From Brachionus manjavacas (taxonomy: Eukaryota > Rotifera > Eurotatoria > Ploima > Brachionidae), in NCBI GenBank assembly GCA_019054805.1, contig JAHQIY010000002.1:7068001-7132000 (forward strand): DNA of 64,000 nt. Direction: 5' to 3'. Each line of letters begins with the position of its first letter. Position 1 is the first letter of the stretch. Of the stretch, positions 1-12,566 are shown piece after piece. The notes below the pieces were generated by a model. That model was not told the origin of the DNA, made no database searches, and was given only the letters and a program-made list of their open reading frames with translations. A program made the position numbers and the translations under genes.

Positions 1-1735
1 GTTGAGATAAATAGTTAATGATAAAAGTAAAGTCTATTTTTTGTTTTTTTTTGTATTTTATTAAAGAATTCTTTACAAGGTATAAAATGCATGAATTTAA
101 ATTTATTCAAAAGGTACACACAAGTATCTAATTTCTATTTATTAAGCTTATATTCTAGAAAAAATTTGAGCTCTAATTTTTTATGATAAAATCAAAACAA
201 ATTCAAATATAATGTTGTTCAAAAAGCAAATTTGAGCTTGAAAAAAATTCAATTAAAAAACAGGGTTGATTTTAAATGTGTTTGAAGAAAAATTAAAAAA
301 AATAAACTTAAAAAAACTTGTCGATCGGTTCTTGTCAAAGCCGAATAATTTATTTAGATTTTCAAGCAAGCATTTTAAAATATTTTTCTTTTTTATTTTA
401 ATTTTAGAATCTTTTTGAAAATTTAATTTTCAAAGAAGTGTAACCGTCTCTAGGCATTTATAATCATTACTTGAATGATCTTAAACAGATGAGACATTTG
501 CCTTTCATACATCAACACAAATTTTTCAAAACTTTGTTGAAACTACCCTATTTTAGACCATTGGTTTTTAAGGCTTTAAATTTTATGCATTTCTAATTTT
601 CTCAATTACTTTTTGATGTTTTGCCCGAAATGCAAACTCGCTTAGTTTTAACTCATTAACACATTAATGTAATTTATTTGCATTGACGGCAAAGCATTTT
701 TTATTGATCGTATGCTGCAATCAACCTTAGATCTTAAATCATGTACTTTTTTCAATAGAAATTTTAAATTATAATGAAAAGAAATTCTCAGATTTTATGG
801 CTATCATTTTTTCCTAAATAAAAAAATATAAAAGCAATTAGCCAAAATATTTCTAGATATTTAAAATAAATTCAAAAAGGCTTCGAATTTTCAGCTTTTT
901 TTTTCTCTCTGGCTTTATAGTGTCTCTTCAATTATTTAGATAACCCTAAACCCCTTATTTTGCATTACACAAAATCCAAAGTGTTAAATGTCTTAAATTA
1001 ATTTTATAAACTGGGGATAAAGTTAAATATTTTAATTTATGTTTTGTATACTTTTTTTAATAGAAATGTTTCGAAAGCTGGAATAGAATTTTTTGCAGAT
1101 GAATAAATTCGAGGATAAGTTTATTCGTTTTACTTTTGGATTAAGTGATTTAAATTTAATTTTTGAGATTTTAAGCTTTTTGACTAATTTAAACTTAAAT
1201 CGATTTTTTGAAAGTTTTCAAATAAGTATTTGTTTTTGGTCTACATAAATTATCAGACACGAATATTTGCTTTAATTTTTAAATTCTTGTAAAAAGTAAA
1301 AATTTAAGATTATGAGAATTTGTTTTGCCGAGACAATTTCAATTTTAAAAGTTTTGGTTTTTGAGCTGTTTTTCAATAACAAGTCAATGAAACTCTTTGA
1401 ATATTTGCAGAAGATTTTTCAGGCCAGTGACGCCTGTTACACTTAAAACTCTTTTGTTTAGATGAATAAAAGAATATTTAAAAAAAATTGATTATCTTCC
1501 TCAGTGCGTTGTATTATTAATATTTCTAAAATTAATTTTTTTTATTTAAGTCTTTTTTCTCCTTTGATTTTTTTCCTTTACTTGTTTGAAATAAAATCAG
1601 GCATATAATTGTTCAATTCAAGAAGGAAATTAATAAAAAAAATGTAAGTAAAAATTAAATTTTGAGTAAAATAAAATAAAATACTAAGAACAAAAAATTA
1701 AAATATGGACAAAATTTGTTAGGCTTTTATTAATA
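1..1735. other. AT-rich spacer, nothing recognised
   Basis: Very AT-rich sequence with many A and T runs and stop codons in all frames. I see no coding region, RNA gene or clear repeat here. Confidence 0.6.
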
Positions 1736-1739
1736 AATC

Positions 1740-1935
1740 TTAGCTAAAGTGGGTCTTCCACATTTTCTGGCGATAGGAATCGACTTGGCTGTTGTAGGTG
1801 GTTTAACTTCTTTTCAACGAATTGCTAAACCAACTACATACTTGCATAAGTATTCCTTCAAATAAACTGGGCAACTAGATTTAGCTTTGCTCCAAGCATC
1901 AGCATTCTCTCTATTAACTGCATATGGTGCATTGC
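1740..1935 (-). pseudogene. MULE-type transposase C-terminal remnant (SWIM finger)
   Basis: On the minus strand one frame reads as a run of about 65 residues including VNRENADAWSKAKSSCPVYL, then KEYLCKYVVGLAIR, a stop codon, and a basic tail with CGRPTLA. This resembles the SWIM zinc finger (CxC...CxH) and the following Arg/Gly/Pro tail found at the C-terminus of MULE/Mutator-like transposases in invertebrates. The last zinc ligand would be Tyr instead of His, and a stop codon interrupts the frame, so it is a decayed fragment. It is too short and broken to appear as a full ORF. A fragment of a cellular SWIM protein is the alternative. Confidence 0.5.
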
Positions 1936-2612
1936 ATTAAACAAATGGTAAATTGATTAATTATTTTTAACGATATTTTAAAAATAGAATCGGCTTTTAA
2001 TTATCAAATATAAAATTTTTTCTTTTAATTTTAATAATATTTTATTTAAAAACTTGAATGATTTCATTAATGTTTTATGTTTAGCAGTGAATAAGTTATT
2101 TAAAAAAATAAAGTAATTGAGGAGCGGTAATTTTTCTTTTGGTTTATTTTCTAATAAGTCGAAGTAAATTTCAGTTGATGGATGTGTTTGCTCTATCTTA
2201 AAGATGGGTGCAACAAAGATAGTTTATTTGAGTCTATGTATACCATATTGCTTTGTACAATATTGCAACATTTTAAACCGAAATACACCATTAGTGCATG
2301 TAACAAACACCATCTCAACCTTAATATTAAAGCATTCTTAACTTACACCACATGTTCCAAAGACATGCTTTTAGCCTCACATCCGCATTTTTTAGGTTTA
2401 ATGAAGTATTTCAGCTTTAGAATTTTCTGAAAAATAAAAATTATATGTTTTAGTAAAAAATTTGATCCAGCACTACAAATTCAATTGAAATAACAATTTT
2501 TTAATTTAAATTTTTTTAATTCGACTTTTAATCCTTAAGACTAAGGCTTACGGCTCGAATTTTGAAATGGATAGTCAATTTTCTTCCAGATAGTAGTAAA
2601 AACTGTAGGGAT

Positions 2613-2946
2613 AATCCCAAGCAATTTTTTTATTCCCTTTTCACTCCTTGTGGAGCATAGGGTCATTACTTTTGATTTCCACTCAAGTCGATAGTTCCTT
2701 GAGCTTCTTGCTGATTTCTTGATTTCTTCGTAACTTGCTTGTATACTTAGGCGGTCGGGTAGTTAGCCCTACGCGCTTGCAGAAGAGCCTTTGGTGTAGA
2801 TGATATTTTTCAACCGCAAACTTTCCATTTTTAACTTTCTTCTTCGAATTCCTCCAGGAGGTTCGAGTCATTGACCTTTTGCTTACTTCACTTTTTAAAG
2901 CGGCTGATCGAACCATTACACCGTCAGCTCGACAATCCCAAGCAAT
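2613..2946 (-). mobile_element. SINE-like insertion with 13-bp target site duplication
   Basis: The segment 2626-2933 is flanked by a perfect 13-bp direct repeat AATCCCAAGCAAT (2613-2625 and 2934-2946), the mark of a retrotransposed insertion. Read on the minus strand it ends in a tail with GCTCCACAAGGAGTG followed by GGGAATAAAAAA. That tail matches the 3' end of the RTE-type LINE at 55.5 kb on the other strand, while the upstream 230 bp do not. Its 5' head contains TGACGGTGTAATGG and, about 50 nt later, GACTCGAACC, loosely like pol III A and B boxes. A small element that borrows a LINE tail is the classic SINE design. The 77-codon ORF inside it is probably not coding. The tRNA-like nature of the head is uncertain. 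Confidence 0.6.
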
Positions 2947-3369
2947 GGTATCAGTAAATACCCTGCTTTAACAGCATGTTTTTCCATCCAAATTCTCCAT
3001 TCTGACTGTTAAGCTATTTGTTTGTCAGTCCAACAATATTGTTCTAATGAAACCTATCTTTTTTTTAAAGTGTTTGTATTTTTTACTCTTCAAGTGTCTA
3101 CATCTGTGCGTTCCAACTACCTGCTGTATGATTAGTAAAAAAGTTGTCTCTCGATACAGAGTTGACCTCGTCTTGTTCAACCTGCAGGACTGTCTGATTT
3201 GTTTGAAGCAAGAAATTGGTGTCCATTAATTAGCTCCTCTCTATCAAAGCCATGATTTATCTTGTGTAGCTGGATTAAGTCACCACGTCTACGTCTGGTG
3301 AGATAATACTAATAGTGAGAATTTATTAGATGAATGATAGTCAAGACTTTCAAAAAATTAGATCTAAAC
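2947..3369. other. Spacer next to the SINE-like insertion, nothing recognised
   Basis: Somewhat less AT-rich than its surroundings. The short open frame on + has no recognisable protein features. Possibly old repeat sequence. Confidence 0.4.
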
Positions 3370-3860
3370 ATTGTAGGCTGCTTTAAGCGTCGTTTGTTCG
3401 ACTATGCCGTCAGTTTGAGATGTCCGTATTTTGGAATTAGAGAGGGTTCAAAGAAGAGCAATAAAGAGTGTAGTGTCTGTCAGAGATTTGAATTATCAAT
3501 CTAGATTGAAATTGACTGGCTTGTTGAAAAGATTATTCAATATTTATTAATCTGATACAGGTCTTTAAAATCTTAAATGGGTACCGAGCTTAAGTCTTTC
3601 ATCAGCAATTCAAGTTTAAAGTTGTGATTTATTTTGAGACACAAAAAAATCTTAGAAAATCTTTCTTTAAAGAGAATGCAAAAAATTGCTTACCAAGCCA
3701 TAATTTAAAAAATATCGAGTTGTGAATTAGTGGAATACACTACCTCAAAGTTTGAGCTTTATCGATAAATTAAAGCGAGAATCGATAAGTGAATGATTAA
3801 TCAAAGTGTTAATAGATTCGAGTTATAACCAAAACTACTACATAACTAAATTCTTTATGA
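3370..3860 (+). pseudogene. Decayed CR1/L2-like reverse transcriptase remnant
   Basis: Broken frames on + spell out the pattern seen in better preserved CR1 copies in this window: FDYAVS-like sequence followed by a stretch equivalent to the VQRRA segment (GGGTTCAAAGAAGAGCAATAAAG), then VRDLNYQSRLKLTGL, and later VFKILNGY. Many stops and frame changes show an old, dead copy. Similarity to the copies at 9.3-10.2 kb and 24.2-25.0 kb is by protein pattern, not by close nucleotide identity. Confidence 0.5.
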
Positions 3861-5930
3861 ATTGCAGGATGTACTTCTACTGCTTATAATTTTTAAAAAA
3901 TACCCATAAAGGAACTATATCCCAATTTTAGGAAATAATTTCTTGGGATTTTATTAACGCATTAAAATTCAATAAATATTTTTAAAATTTTTTGAAAAGG
4001 ATTGTTTTAATAAAAAAATTATTAAAAGATTAACGCAGAACGCTTATTAGGTGCGTTTTATTAATTTTTTTTTAAGAGTTCTCTTTTTTCAATATTTTAA
4101 AGCTTAAAAAATTTTTCAAATTATTTTTTGACTTAATTTTATTTATTATATTCATTTAATAAAAATATCTCAAGTTATTTTTTTCTAAAATCATCTTCAA
4201 TTTCAGATTTCGGAAATATGATCTTTGGCTGCCATTTTATTTTAATTTTAAATTTAAATTTTGAATATTTCGAAGATTAGTCAAAATTTTGAGGAGTTGA
4301 ATAGAATAAAGTACAAAAAATTATCAAGATAAATTAATATTCTATAATTTATATTATTCAGTTTAAAAATATACATTCAAAAATAATTTTGCAATCTAGG
4401 ATAATTAATTTTTTTATTAAATAAATAAACATACAATCAAGTGTAAAAAAATTATTTATCACTTAAAGAGTATTAATAATTTATGCAAAATAATTTTTTG
4501 CCTTTACTGCTACCTGTTTTTTATTCTTATTTCTGCTAAGATAAAAATAAAAATTTTTTATTATCCTTTGCTAAGTTAAAATAAATTAATGGAGATTATT
4601 GTCGAACCTAACTAACCCGACTAATGATGATGAATAAAAATTCGAGATTTTTTATATTTGATTTCGCATTTTTTTATGAATTCTATTATCATTGAAATTA
4701 AATTAAAATACAATCAACCTTTTTTATTCCAAAAATTTTCGAATTATTTCAAAAATGGTATGTGTTAAAAAAATTATTTTGAATTTTTCAATTTTAAAGA
4801 TTATCAAAAAGAAAATGAGTTAAATTAATACTAATACTTTTATTTAATATTTTTATGAAATAGTTATTTTTATTATTTATTATTATTTTTTTTCAAAAAT
4901 TAAAAAACTAGTTCTTCATATTTGAATAAAAAAGTCTAAGTATGGTCTGACATCTAGATATTTTACTGCATTTCGAATCCGGTGTTTACTTTCGGAATAT
5001 TCTAAATAAATTATTTCTAGGAGTAAATTAGATTTTATTTAATTTCTATCGAATCTTTGATGGCAGACATAGCATTGACTGTTTTTCAGGTGCACTTTTT
5101 TAAATTAATTCTTTAAGCCGCATTCAGTTTGTTAAATCATTTAGGGTCTTCCTTTACTTTTTGTCTTGTAAACCTGGATCAAGGGTAGCTTCAGCTAATT
5201 TAGGATCTATATTCCAAAACCTAACTAGAGATGACGTAAAATAAAAACATTAATTGAAAATTTGAATAATTTCTCAAGCTTTAAGAGAGAATTGAAATTA
5301 TTCTACCATTTGAAATAAGAATTTTTCTTATTTCTATTTTCTAACTATTTATTTCTATTTTTCTTTTGAAATTAATAAAAATATGATAAAAGATTAATAT
5401 AATTATATATAAAATATAATTTCCTTAAAAACATTAAAATAAAATATTCAAAGGGATTTTTGCTTTGAATGAAGAATTCAATAATAGGATGTAAACCTAT
5501 AAAATTCTGACACAAAGGTTACTGCATCAAGTTTATCATCTACACAGCTATTATTACCCAGTCGAAATTTGACTTGGATAATTGGGTAAATTAGAATTTA
5601 TTATATCTATTTTAAATATTTGATTATTTGTTATTAGTGTAAAAATTGTTCATTAATGACAGCATAATTTAAAAAATCGAAGAAGATTTTTTAATTTTAT
5701 CTGAAAAGAATTTTTATTCAAAACTAACTAAATTAGTACTGCTGATAATTATTATCAAAAATTAAAATCTCAATTAGAGGCTAGATTTTAATAAATTTTC
5801 TACATCTGAAATTAAAAAAATATTTAAAAATTAAATTGTTTGCATGCAAAACCACACATTAGGTATTATTTTTCAATCCAAAAAAACATAAAATAAAATC
5901 TACTTGTACCACTAATACTTGGAGTTTTAT
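3861..5930. other. AT-rich spacer
   Basis: Long AT-rich stretch with no supported gene. Homopolymer runs and short AT repeats only. Confidence 0.55.
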
Positions 5931-5934
5931 GTGT

Positions 5935-6165
5935 TCATTCGTTTATTTTTATCGAACACCAAGTCGCCTTTCGATTTCTGTTCATTAATCAACTTAGCTA
6001 TTTTCTGATGAGACCTTTAAAATTGGATCTCCATAGTTTTTGCTTTAATTGTCAAGTTGACCACTTGATTGACAATTTCGTTTAATCTCTTTGGCATTTT
6101 TTTCTTGCTATTCTTCTTGATGTAATTGCTTTTTCAAAACGTCTCTCTTGATATATTTATAGTTT
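5935..6165 (-). pseudogene. Unknown coding-like fragment
   Basis: On the minus strand a basic run ending in KKK leads to MPKRLNEIVNQVVNLTIKAK, continues to a TAA stop, and then resumes in the same frame as HQKIAKLINEQKSKGDLVFD. The amino-acid make-up is protein-like and hydrophilic, unlike random AT-rich sequence. I do not recognise the family. It may be a remnant of a transposon ORF or of a lost gene. Confidence 0.25.
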
Positions 6166-7165
6166 ATTTTCATACTTGTAAGAGGCCTTTATTAATGATC
6201 TTTCTAGATATATAACTGAAAGGAAACTTTTTTAGTTCATTTATTGCTAAAAATAGTAGGAGTAGTCATAGTAGTAGTATAACAGAGTTTTTTTATGCTC
6301 GCTACTTACATCTTTCGACGCCATTATTTAAAGTCCCCTGGACTCGCGAGTCCTGACATATTCCCAAAGGAAGATAATCGCTGTTCTAATGCCAGGTTCT
6401 ATTTTTTTAGATGAATGGTAACAACCATCCAGAGTAATAATTTGGCGATGATGATGATTAATTTAATTTTAAGTTAAAATAATTTTATATGTATTTCTAA
6501 CACCTTTAAAACATTCTTGTAATCATTTTACAAGTTGATCTTATTAAATCGCTTTTAAATTTACTCTTCCTTACTATTCATTTGAACCCTAACTTAAGCA
6601 AAATTATCTGTTAAGTTAACAACTGTCTTTCTTTGTTTTTCTGGATATTTAGCTATTCATGGATTAAAATTGAAAAATTTATATAATTTTTTCATATAAT
6701 CTGTCAATTTTAGAAGATCAAAGCGACTGTGAATTTGCTTTATTGTAATTATAAAGATATATTTTTTAATATATTTTTTAAAGAAATTCCGTCACATCAA
6801 AATACGTGTTTCAAACCGTAATAATACGAAAATTTATTAATTTTTTAATAATTAATTGTTTTTAATTTAAAAAAAATATTTTAGATAATTTTAAAATTGA
6901 ATTTAAAAGCATTGAGCTATAAAAATACCATTCATAAATGAAATTAGTTTTATGAAATTCAGCGCAAAAGAAAAAAACAGCAAAAAACTTTTATTTAAAA
7001 AAAAATATCAAAAGGGCTAACAAATTTAGTTGAAATTATTTTATATATCTTTAGTAAAGATTTAAAAAATTCGGCACACATTCGGCACACATTGCAGTTG
7101 CAACAAGAAAAGCAAATTACGCACTTAGTATAATTAAAAAATCATTCAAATGTCGCTATAAATTA
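6166..7165. other. AT-rich spacer with possible LINE tail near 6.29-6.46 kb
   Basis: Mostly featureless. The segment 6290-6460 is less AT-rich and ends with a run rich in GATGATGATGATTAA, as LINE 3' tails often do. I cannot assign it to a family. Confidence 0.3.
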
Positions 7166-7345
7166 ACAATTAAAAGACTTTAATGCATCTTTTGTAAGGC
7201 CTCTATTAGAGTATGCAGTCCAATTTTGGAATCCATATTTAAAAAGATATTAACAGTATTGAAGGGGTTCAAAGAAGAGCGACTAGAATCATAGGTGAGT
7301 TAAAAAACTTACAAAATTGATCTTACAGGCTACTATAGTGCAACT
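7166..7345 (+). pseudogene. CR1-like reverse transcriptase remnant
   Basis: A short frame on + reads FVRPLLEYAVQFWNPYLK, the highly conserved CR1/L2 segment also present in the 24.5-kb copy as LVRPLLEYGVSVWNPYF. It is followed, after a stop and a frame change, by sequence equivalent to EGVQRRATRIIG. A (TTA)n stretch follows at about 7365-7385. Dead fragment. Confidence 0.6.
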
Positions 7346-9109
7346 AATCCTTGCACTCCGTTATTTTTATTATTATTATTATTGTTATAAATAGAAATAT
7401 TTTTTATGAAGGCTGCTAGTCAATTTCGCAAATTATTTCGTATTTTTTTAAATCTTTTTACAGGCTATCTCATATGTTTAATTTTTTCAATTGCATTTAT
7501 CATCAAGTGCAATTTATTTTGTTAAATAACCAACATCTTTTAAATTTGTCTTTCAATTAATCAAAAATTTTGTCTAACCATATTTTGTCAAGATCCTTAC
7601 ACAGGGGCCAAGCAGAAATAGCCACTAAACAAGTAGACGCCTTGAACTTCCCTCAGTGGTAGTGAAAGCAAGTATAAAAAAATTTGGTTATTTATCTATA
7701 TTCTTTGGTTTAAATTTTTTAACTTTTTAAGCATGGTTTAAAAGAATTTCAATGTCAACTAAAAGATTAGATAAAATAAATAATTATTTTTATGAAATTT
7801 AAGAAAAAAGTGAAAACTTGATTTTAATGAGATCTATACAAGTCTAGAAACAAACGAAATACAAGTGTAGTAAAACAATGATGTCATCATAATCACGTAT
7901 ATGATCGTTTTGATCTTTTAAATACTTTATTTAGCCCCTCTTGCTTGGAAATTTACGTTTTGTTTTATTGTCGTGTTTAGAAATTTATTTTTAGTTTTAT
8001 TAATTAATATTGAATACAGAATTAAATTGACCAAGCTTAAATTTTGCCAAATACTTGAGAGCTGTCATTTTGACACAAAAATTTGTCAAACAATTAACTT
8101 AATTACATGGTGAATCACCGTTGGCTTTGTGTAATAATGTCAATATTTAAATCCTTAAGGGTTTAATAAGTTGCTTTTAGAGAAATTTTAAATGCTTTCT
8201 TAAAGTATTTTCATTAATTAAATTTAAAAAACATATTTTTATTAAAAATTGCCTTTCTTTTAATCTATCTAGACGATTTAATTGTAAGACTATTCAGTAG
8301 GACTGGTTCATAAACCACCCTTTTTCAGTAGACCGTTTTTTTAAGCTACAATTTTTTAAAAGGTTGTCAATCGATTAACTTATTTCTTACAAATAAAAAA
8401 ATCGAGAAGTTTTATTTTTTAGACTCAGTCAATCAATTCAAAAATTTCTACGATACTTTCATGACCGACCACCAAGATTTTACCTCAAATTTCATTTAAA
8501 TTTCTTACTAAATATCCCTCTCAGTTCTTTCTAATTTTTTTTTACTTATTATTTGCATAATAAATTGTTAAACAAAGTTAGCAATAATGTCTATTTGACT
8601 CTATAATCTTATCAGTTCTCTTATTTCTGTAAATTTCCTTTTATAGCGCAATGTGCTACCATAGGCGATCTCCTAGTAGACCGCCTCCGCAGCGTTTTAT
8701 TATTATTATTACTATTAATATTTCTGATTTCGATCAATGTTTTTTTTTTTAAATTTTCAATTCAAAATAGAAATTTTAATCGAATGTAATATTTTTATTT
8801 CAAAATTAAAAGACCTATACAATTTTTTAAGATTTGTAATCAAATTTTTCTTTATCAATTTTGACAAAACCAAATTTTTTCTTTAAATTTTAAACTTATA
8901 ATCTTTTTTATTAATTCGATAAAAAAATTCCGACTTTTAGTCAAAGTTCTATTTCTAGCTTTAAATTTGCGTTTTTTTAATGCTATTTCAAAAGGGGAAG
9001 TATCTTTCATTTGAAAGAAAAGAAGGTATTAAACCATTTCAAAGTATCCAGGGTATCCTAAAAAATTATTTCAAAATTGTTTTCTAATTTAATTAAAATA
9101 TTGTTTTTT
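7346..9109. other. AT-rich spacer with two unassigned repeat-like patches
   Basis: No gene seen. Patches at about 7580-7670 and 8640-8715 are clearly less AT-rich. The second ends in GCCTCCGCAGCG followed by a TTA microsatellite, typical of a LINE or SINE 3' end. Neither could be assigned. Confidence 0.35.
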
Positions 9110-9152
9110 TTCCTTATTCACCCCTTATGGAGCATAGGGTCATTGAGTTTAC
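9108..9152 (-). repeat. RTE-type LINE 3' tail fragment
   Basis: On the minus strand it carries CCCTATGCTCCATAAGG followed by a GAATAAGGAAAAAA-type tail. This matches the 3' terminus of the LINE at 55.5 kb and of the SINE-like element at 2.6 kb. Only the tail is present. Confidence 0.5.
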
Positions 9153-9204
9153 TGGTATCTAATAAAGAAAATTTTTATTTTATAAAATTAAATTAATTTG
9201 TATT

Positions 9205-10263
9205 CATTAAAAATATAATTTTTAGGTTATAAATTGATATAAAAAAAGTTAATGATTTATTAAATAGACATAATTTATATCTGAATTTTTTCAACAAAAA
9301 AAAATTTATAACAGTAGTAGTAAAAATAACTGCGACTCGAGCAAGTCGAGTTAAACCGTAAGGCTGTGGCAGTTCTTTACAATCACACCAGATTCTGTAC
9401 CATAAGCCATTCATCAAGTCTTGCTTTGAAGGAATTTAATGAATTTGCTTTAACAACATTTTTTGGTAAACGGTTCCAGTCGTTTACAACCCTGATTGTG
9501 ATAAAGTTGAACCGTGATGGACAATTTTTAATAAGTTCTCTTGTAACCATCTTTGCATGACCCCTCAAAATATAATTATTTCTTTGAACGTACCTGATTT
9601 CACTTACCAATTTAACAGTTTCTAGACTGTTTACAATTTTAAAAAACTGAATCAAATAACCTCTTCTTCTTCTCGTATCCAAAGTGGTAAGTTTTATTCT
9701 ATTCAATTTTTCTTCATACTGAAGATTCTTAAAGGCTGGAATCAACTTCGTAGCTCTATGTTGTACTTTTCTAATTCCTTCTTATCTTCTTTCAGGTATG
9801 GATTCCAAACACTAGCTCCATATTCAATAAGAGGTCTTACCAATGAGGTATACAATAACTTAACTACATTGGCGTCCAAAAATTTAAAATTTTACAAATC
9901 ATTCCCAAAATCTTATTCGCTGTGCCAGAAGAGTAGCTAACATGTGCACCCCATTTTAGATCATTTTGAAAAAACACACCCAAATCCTTTTCCAATTTTG
10001 TTTTATATAATGGTTCTGTTCCATATTTATCAAAAATTTTGTAGCCAAACTGAGGATTTTTATTGCCAATATGCATAACCTTACACTTTTCTACATTAAA
10101 ATCAGTCGCCCATGTAATCGCCCAGCTTGAAACAGTATCTATATCGCGCTGTAAAGATAAGTTATCATTTAGATGTTTTCATTAAAAATATAATTTTTAG
10201 GTGATAAATTAATAAAAAAAAAGTTAATGATTTATTAAATAGACATAATTTATATTTGAATTT
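9205..10263 (-). mobile_element. CR1-like LINE 3' part between 84-bp direct repeats
   Basis: Minus-strand frames encode the C-terminal part of a CR1/L2-type reverse transcriptase. From the 5' side (10.2 kb) come CKVMHIGNKNPQFGY, KLEKDLGVFFQNDLKWGAHV, a frame break near 9.85 kb, an SLVRPLIEYGASVWNPYL-type segment, then an open frame (9745-9383) with NLQYEEKLNRIKLTTLDTRR, the LRGH motif and RVVNDWNRLP. The 3' end is a TACTACTACTGTTAT repeat followed by A/T runs. The copy is 5'-truncated. It is bracketed by an approximately 84-bp direct repeat (9205-9288 and 10180-10263) with few mismatches, much longer than a usual target duplication. Confidence 0.75.
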
Positions 10264-11865
10264 AAAAAAAAAAAAAATATAATGTTTTTTTTTGTAATTT
10301 TTAAACTTAATTAATTAAGTTAAAATAACCAGTTAGCTGATGAATCAAGGCAAATAATCAAAATCAAAATGTTCAGTTCCCAATAAAAAAAAACACTGAC
10401 CAAGACTCGAATGAATAAAATATGAATTTATGCACCTAATAATAATGAATTTTTCTTTTTCTTCTATCTTGACATTTACATGAAACTTTGTTTGTTTCAC
10501 CCTCAAAAAATCATAGAAAAAATAAATAATCAAAAAAAAATATTTTTACTAAGAATAAAAATTTTGTATTGGAATATTTATATCAAAATTCACAAAGCTA
10601 GTTTGTATATAATTTTTAATTATGAAATTCACGTTACATATTATTAAGAATATAATTATTGATCCTAAAAATTACTAAATTATTAAATCAAAAATCGCAG
10701 TCTCATTCTAACTTTTAATATTTTTTTTTAATTTAAACTCTTAAAAACATAAATTTAAGACAATTTTTTTTTATCAAGAATTGTTAAGAAATTTACCAGC
10801 TATTTTATTTAAAAATATTTTTATTATAGACTATTTATTTAATACATAAGTCCGAACAATACTATTGACCATTTTAAACCAACTTTTTCAAAAGATTCAT
10901 TTTAAAAAGTTATCAGATAAATTTTGTATTAAAAGAGAAGATATTAAATGTTTAAAAACAAAATTGATTAATTATTAGGTTCAAAATAGCCCGTATTAGA
11001 AAAGTCAGTTCAAAATATGTACCTAAATTTTTTCAAATTATTGAGAGTTAATCAGTAGAATTATACCTATTCTGATAAGAAATCTGAAATCATTTTATGC
11101 AATAAATCGTAGAATATAAAAAATTCTCAGCCACAAGATTATTTTCAAATCACGCATTCTAAATTTTCAATACATCCTCATTATGAGACTATAGCTCGCT
11201 ATGGCTGATGCGTTCCTCACAACCAGGCTTTTAAATTTGTTAATATTTAAAAACTTTATATTGATCTTGCTTTTTTATTTATTGTATGTCAAAATTTAAA
11301 ATAAAAATAGTTTTTAGAGACAATGTCATTTAGTTTTTAATTTAGACATTGTGAAATTTCATTCAAAACTTCCAATGTTAGAAGATAAAAAATTTGTAGC
11401 TTTTGAACAAAAGGTCAAAAACTTGTTCTTCAAATGAAACAAAGTGGAGCAACTTTGTTTCACCTGCTGCATTTATTTATTTATTTCATAAAATGACACA
11501 ATAATTTCAGACTCTTGAAGATTAAATTTAGAGTTGTTTAAAAAAAATTTAGATAAAAATAAAACAGATTTAAATTTTGCACATAATTTTTTAAACAATA
11601 TTAATTTAGCTACCAAAGAAATAAAAAATAAGTAAAATTAAAAAAAATAGTTTTTTAGAAGAAATAGCATGATAGAACATAGATTGAATTGACTGAGCCC
11701 TTAGTATCTTGTAATTAGTTTGTTTGAGAAATACTTTCAAGACATTTGTACTTGTTTGGTAGTATTGTCCAAAATTTTTGAGTATTTAGAGCGTTTCAAT
11801 TATTTAGGTACACATTTTTGGCAATGCCCTTAATTAATCTAGAATGTGGACACTGGTAGAAACTA
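10264..11865. other. AT-rich spacer
   Basis: No supported gene or RNA. The predicted short frames here are AT-rich and without protein character. Confidence 0.5.
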
Positions 11866-12245
11866 CTCGCAAAATGCTGACCAGCAAAAGCGCAAGGTAA
11901 ATTCATTGTTGGACAGCATAAACCTATAAATACTTGAGTAATGGTCGCGGATGGACCAGATGACGATTTTTTCATTTGGCGTTATAATGGCCCGATAGCA
12001 CGCCAATCGTTAATTATGAATAATTAATGAGTTTTTTCGTGCGCAAAACAACGAGCATTAATCAAACTCGAAATGACAAATCGATTATTTTTCCATAAAA
12101 TCCATTTCCATACCAGCTGATCATCCCGACCGCCTATTGATCAACAAAACAATTAGGCCTAATTAGACCGCTTCAAGATCATATAAAAAGCCAAATTATA
12201 GATCTAGAATAATTTCATTTTTTACAAGTTACTGAGCCGATATCA
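11866..12245. promoter_or_regulatory. Candidate conserved non-coding or enhancer island
   Basis: This 380-bp block is distinctly less AT-rich than everything around it yet has no open frame on either strand and no transposon motif that I recognise. It contains a dense group of homeodomain-type TAAT/ATTA cores (TTAATTATGAATAATTAATG near 12010), a CGCCAATCG box, and several palindromic hexamers such as TGATCA and GATC sites. A stretch like this is what an enhancer looks like, but an old unrecognised repeat is possible. Confidence 0.3.
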
Positions 12246-12566
12246 GTTTAATTGCCCGAAAGCTATTTTAAATAGCCCGAACACAAAGTCCAATTATTCA
12301 TTTGAGCATAAATTTTTATATTTTTTATACGAAAATCTTTTGCGGCTAATAATAGAAAAAAGTGTTTTTTTTTCGCCAGGCAAAAATGCAGACCAACTTC
12401 AGATTTCTTTTTTTATCAAAGAAATTTAATTGAAAAATTTGTCGCTTTGACTTTTTAGTTGAGCGATAAGTGTTTTATTTAATTTTTTCAACGAATTTAA
12501 AATAATTAAATTTAATTCAAAAGTTAAAGAAAGAAAAAATTCAATTTCGTACTTTATTTTTTTTTA

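Noticed and set aside
2182-2430. 82-codon frame on +
   Set aside because: No recognisable motif. The region may be an old repeat, and neither strand gave a convincing family match.
2857-2916. GGTTCGAGTC on + and GGTTCGATCAG on - as tRNA B boxes of a true tRNA gene
   Set aside because: No cloverleaf can be built around them. At best they are degenerate pol III boxes of the SINE-like element.
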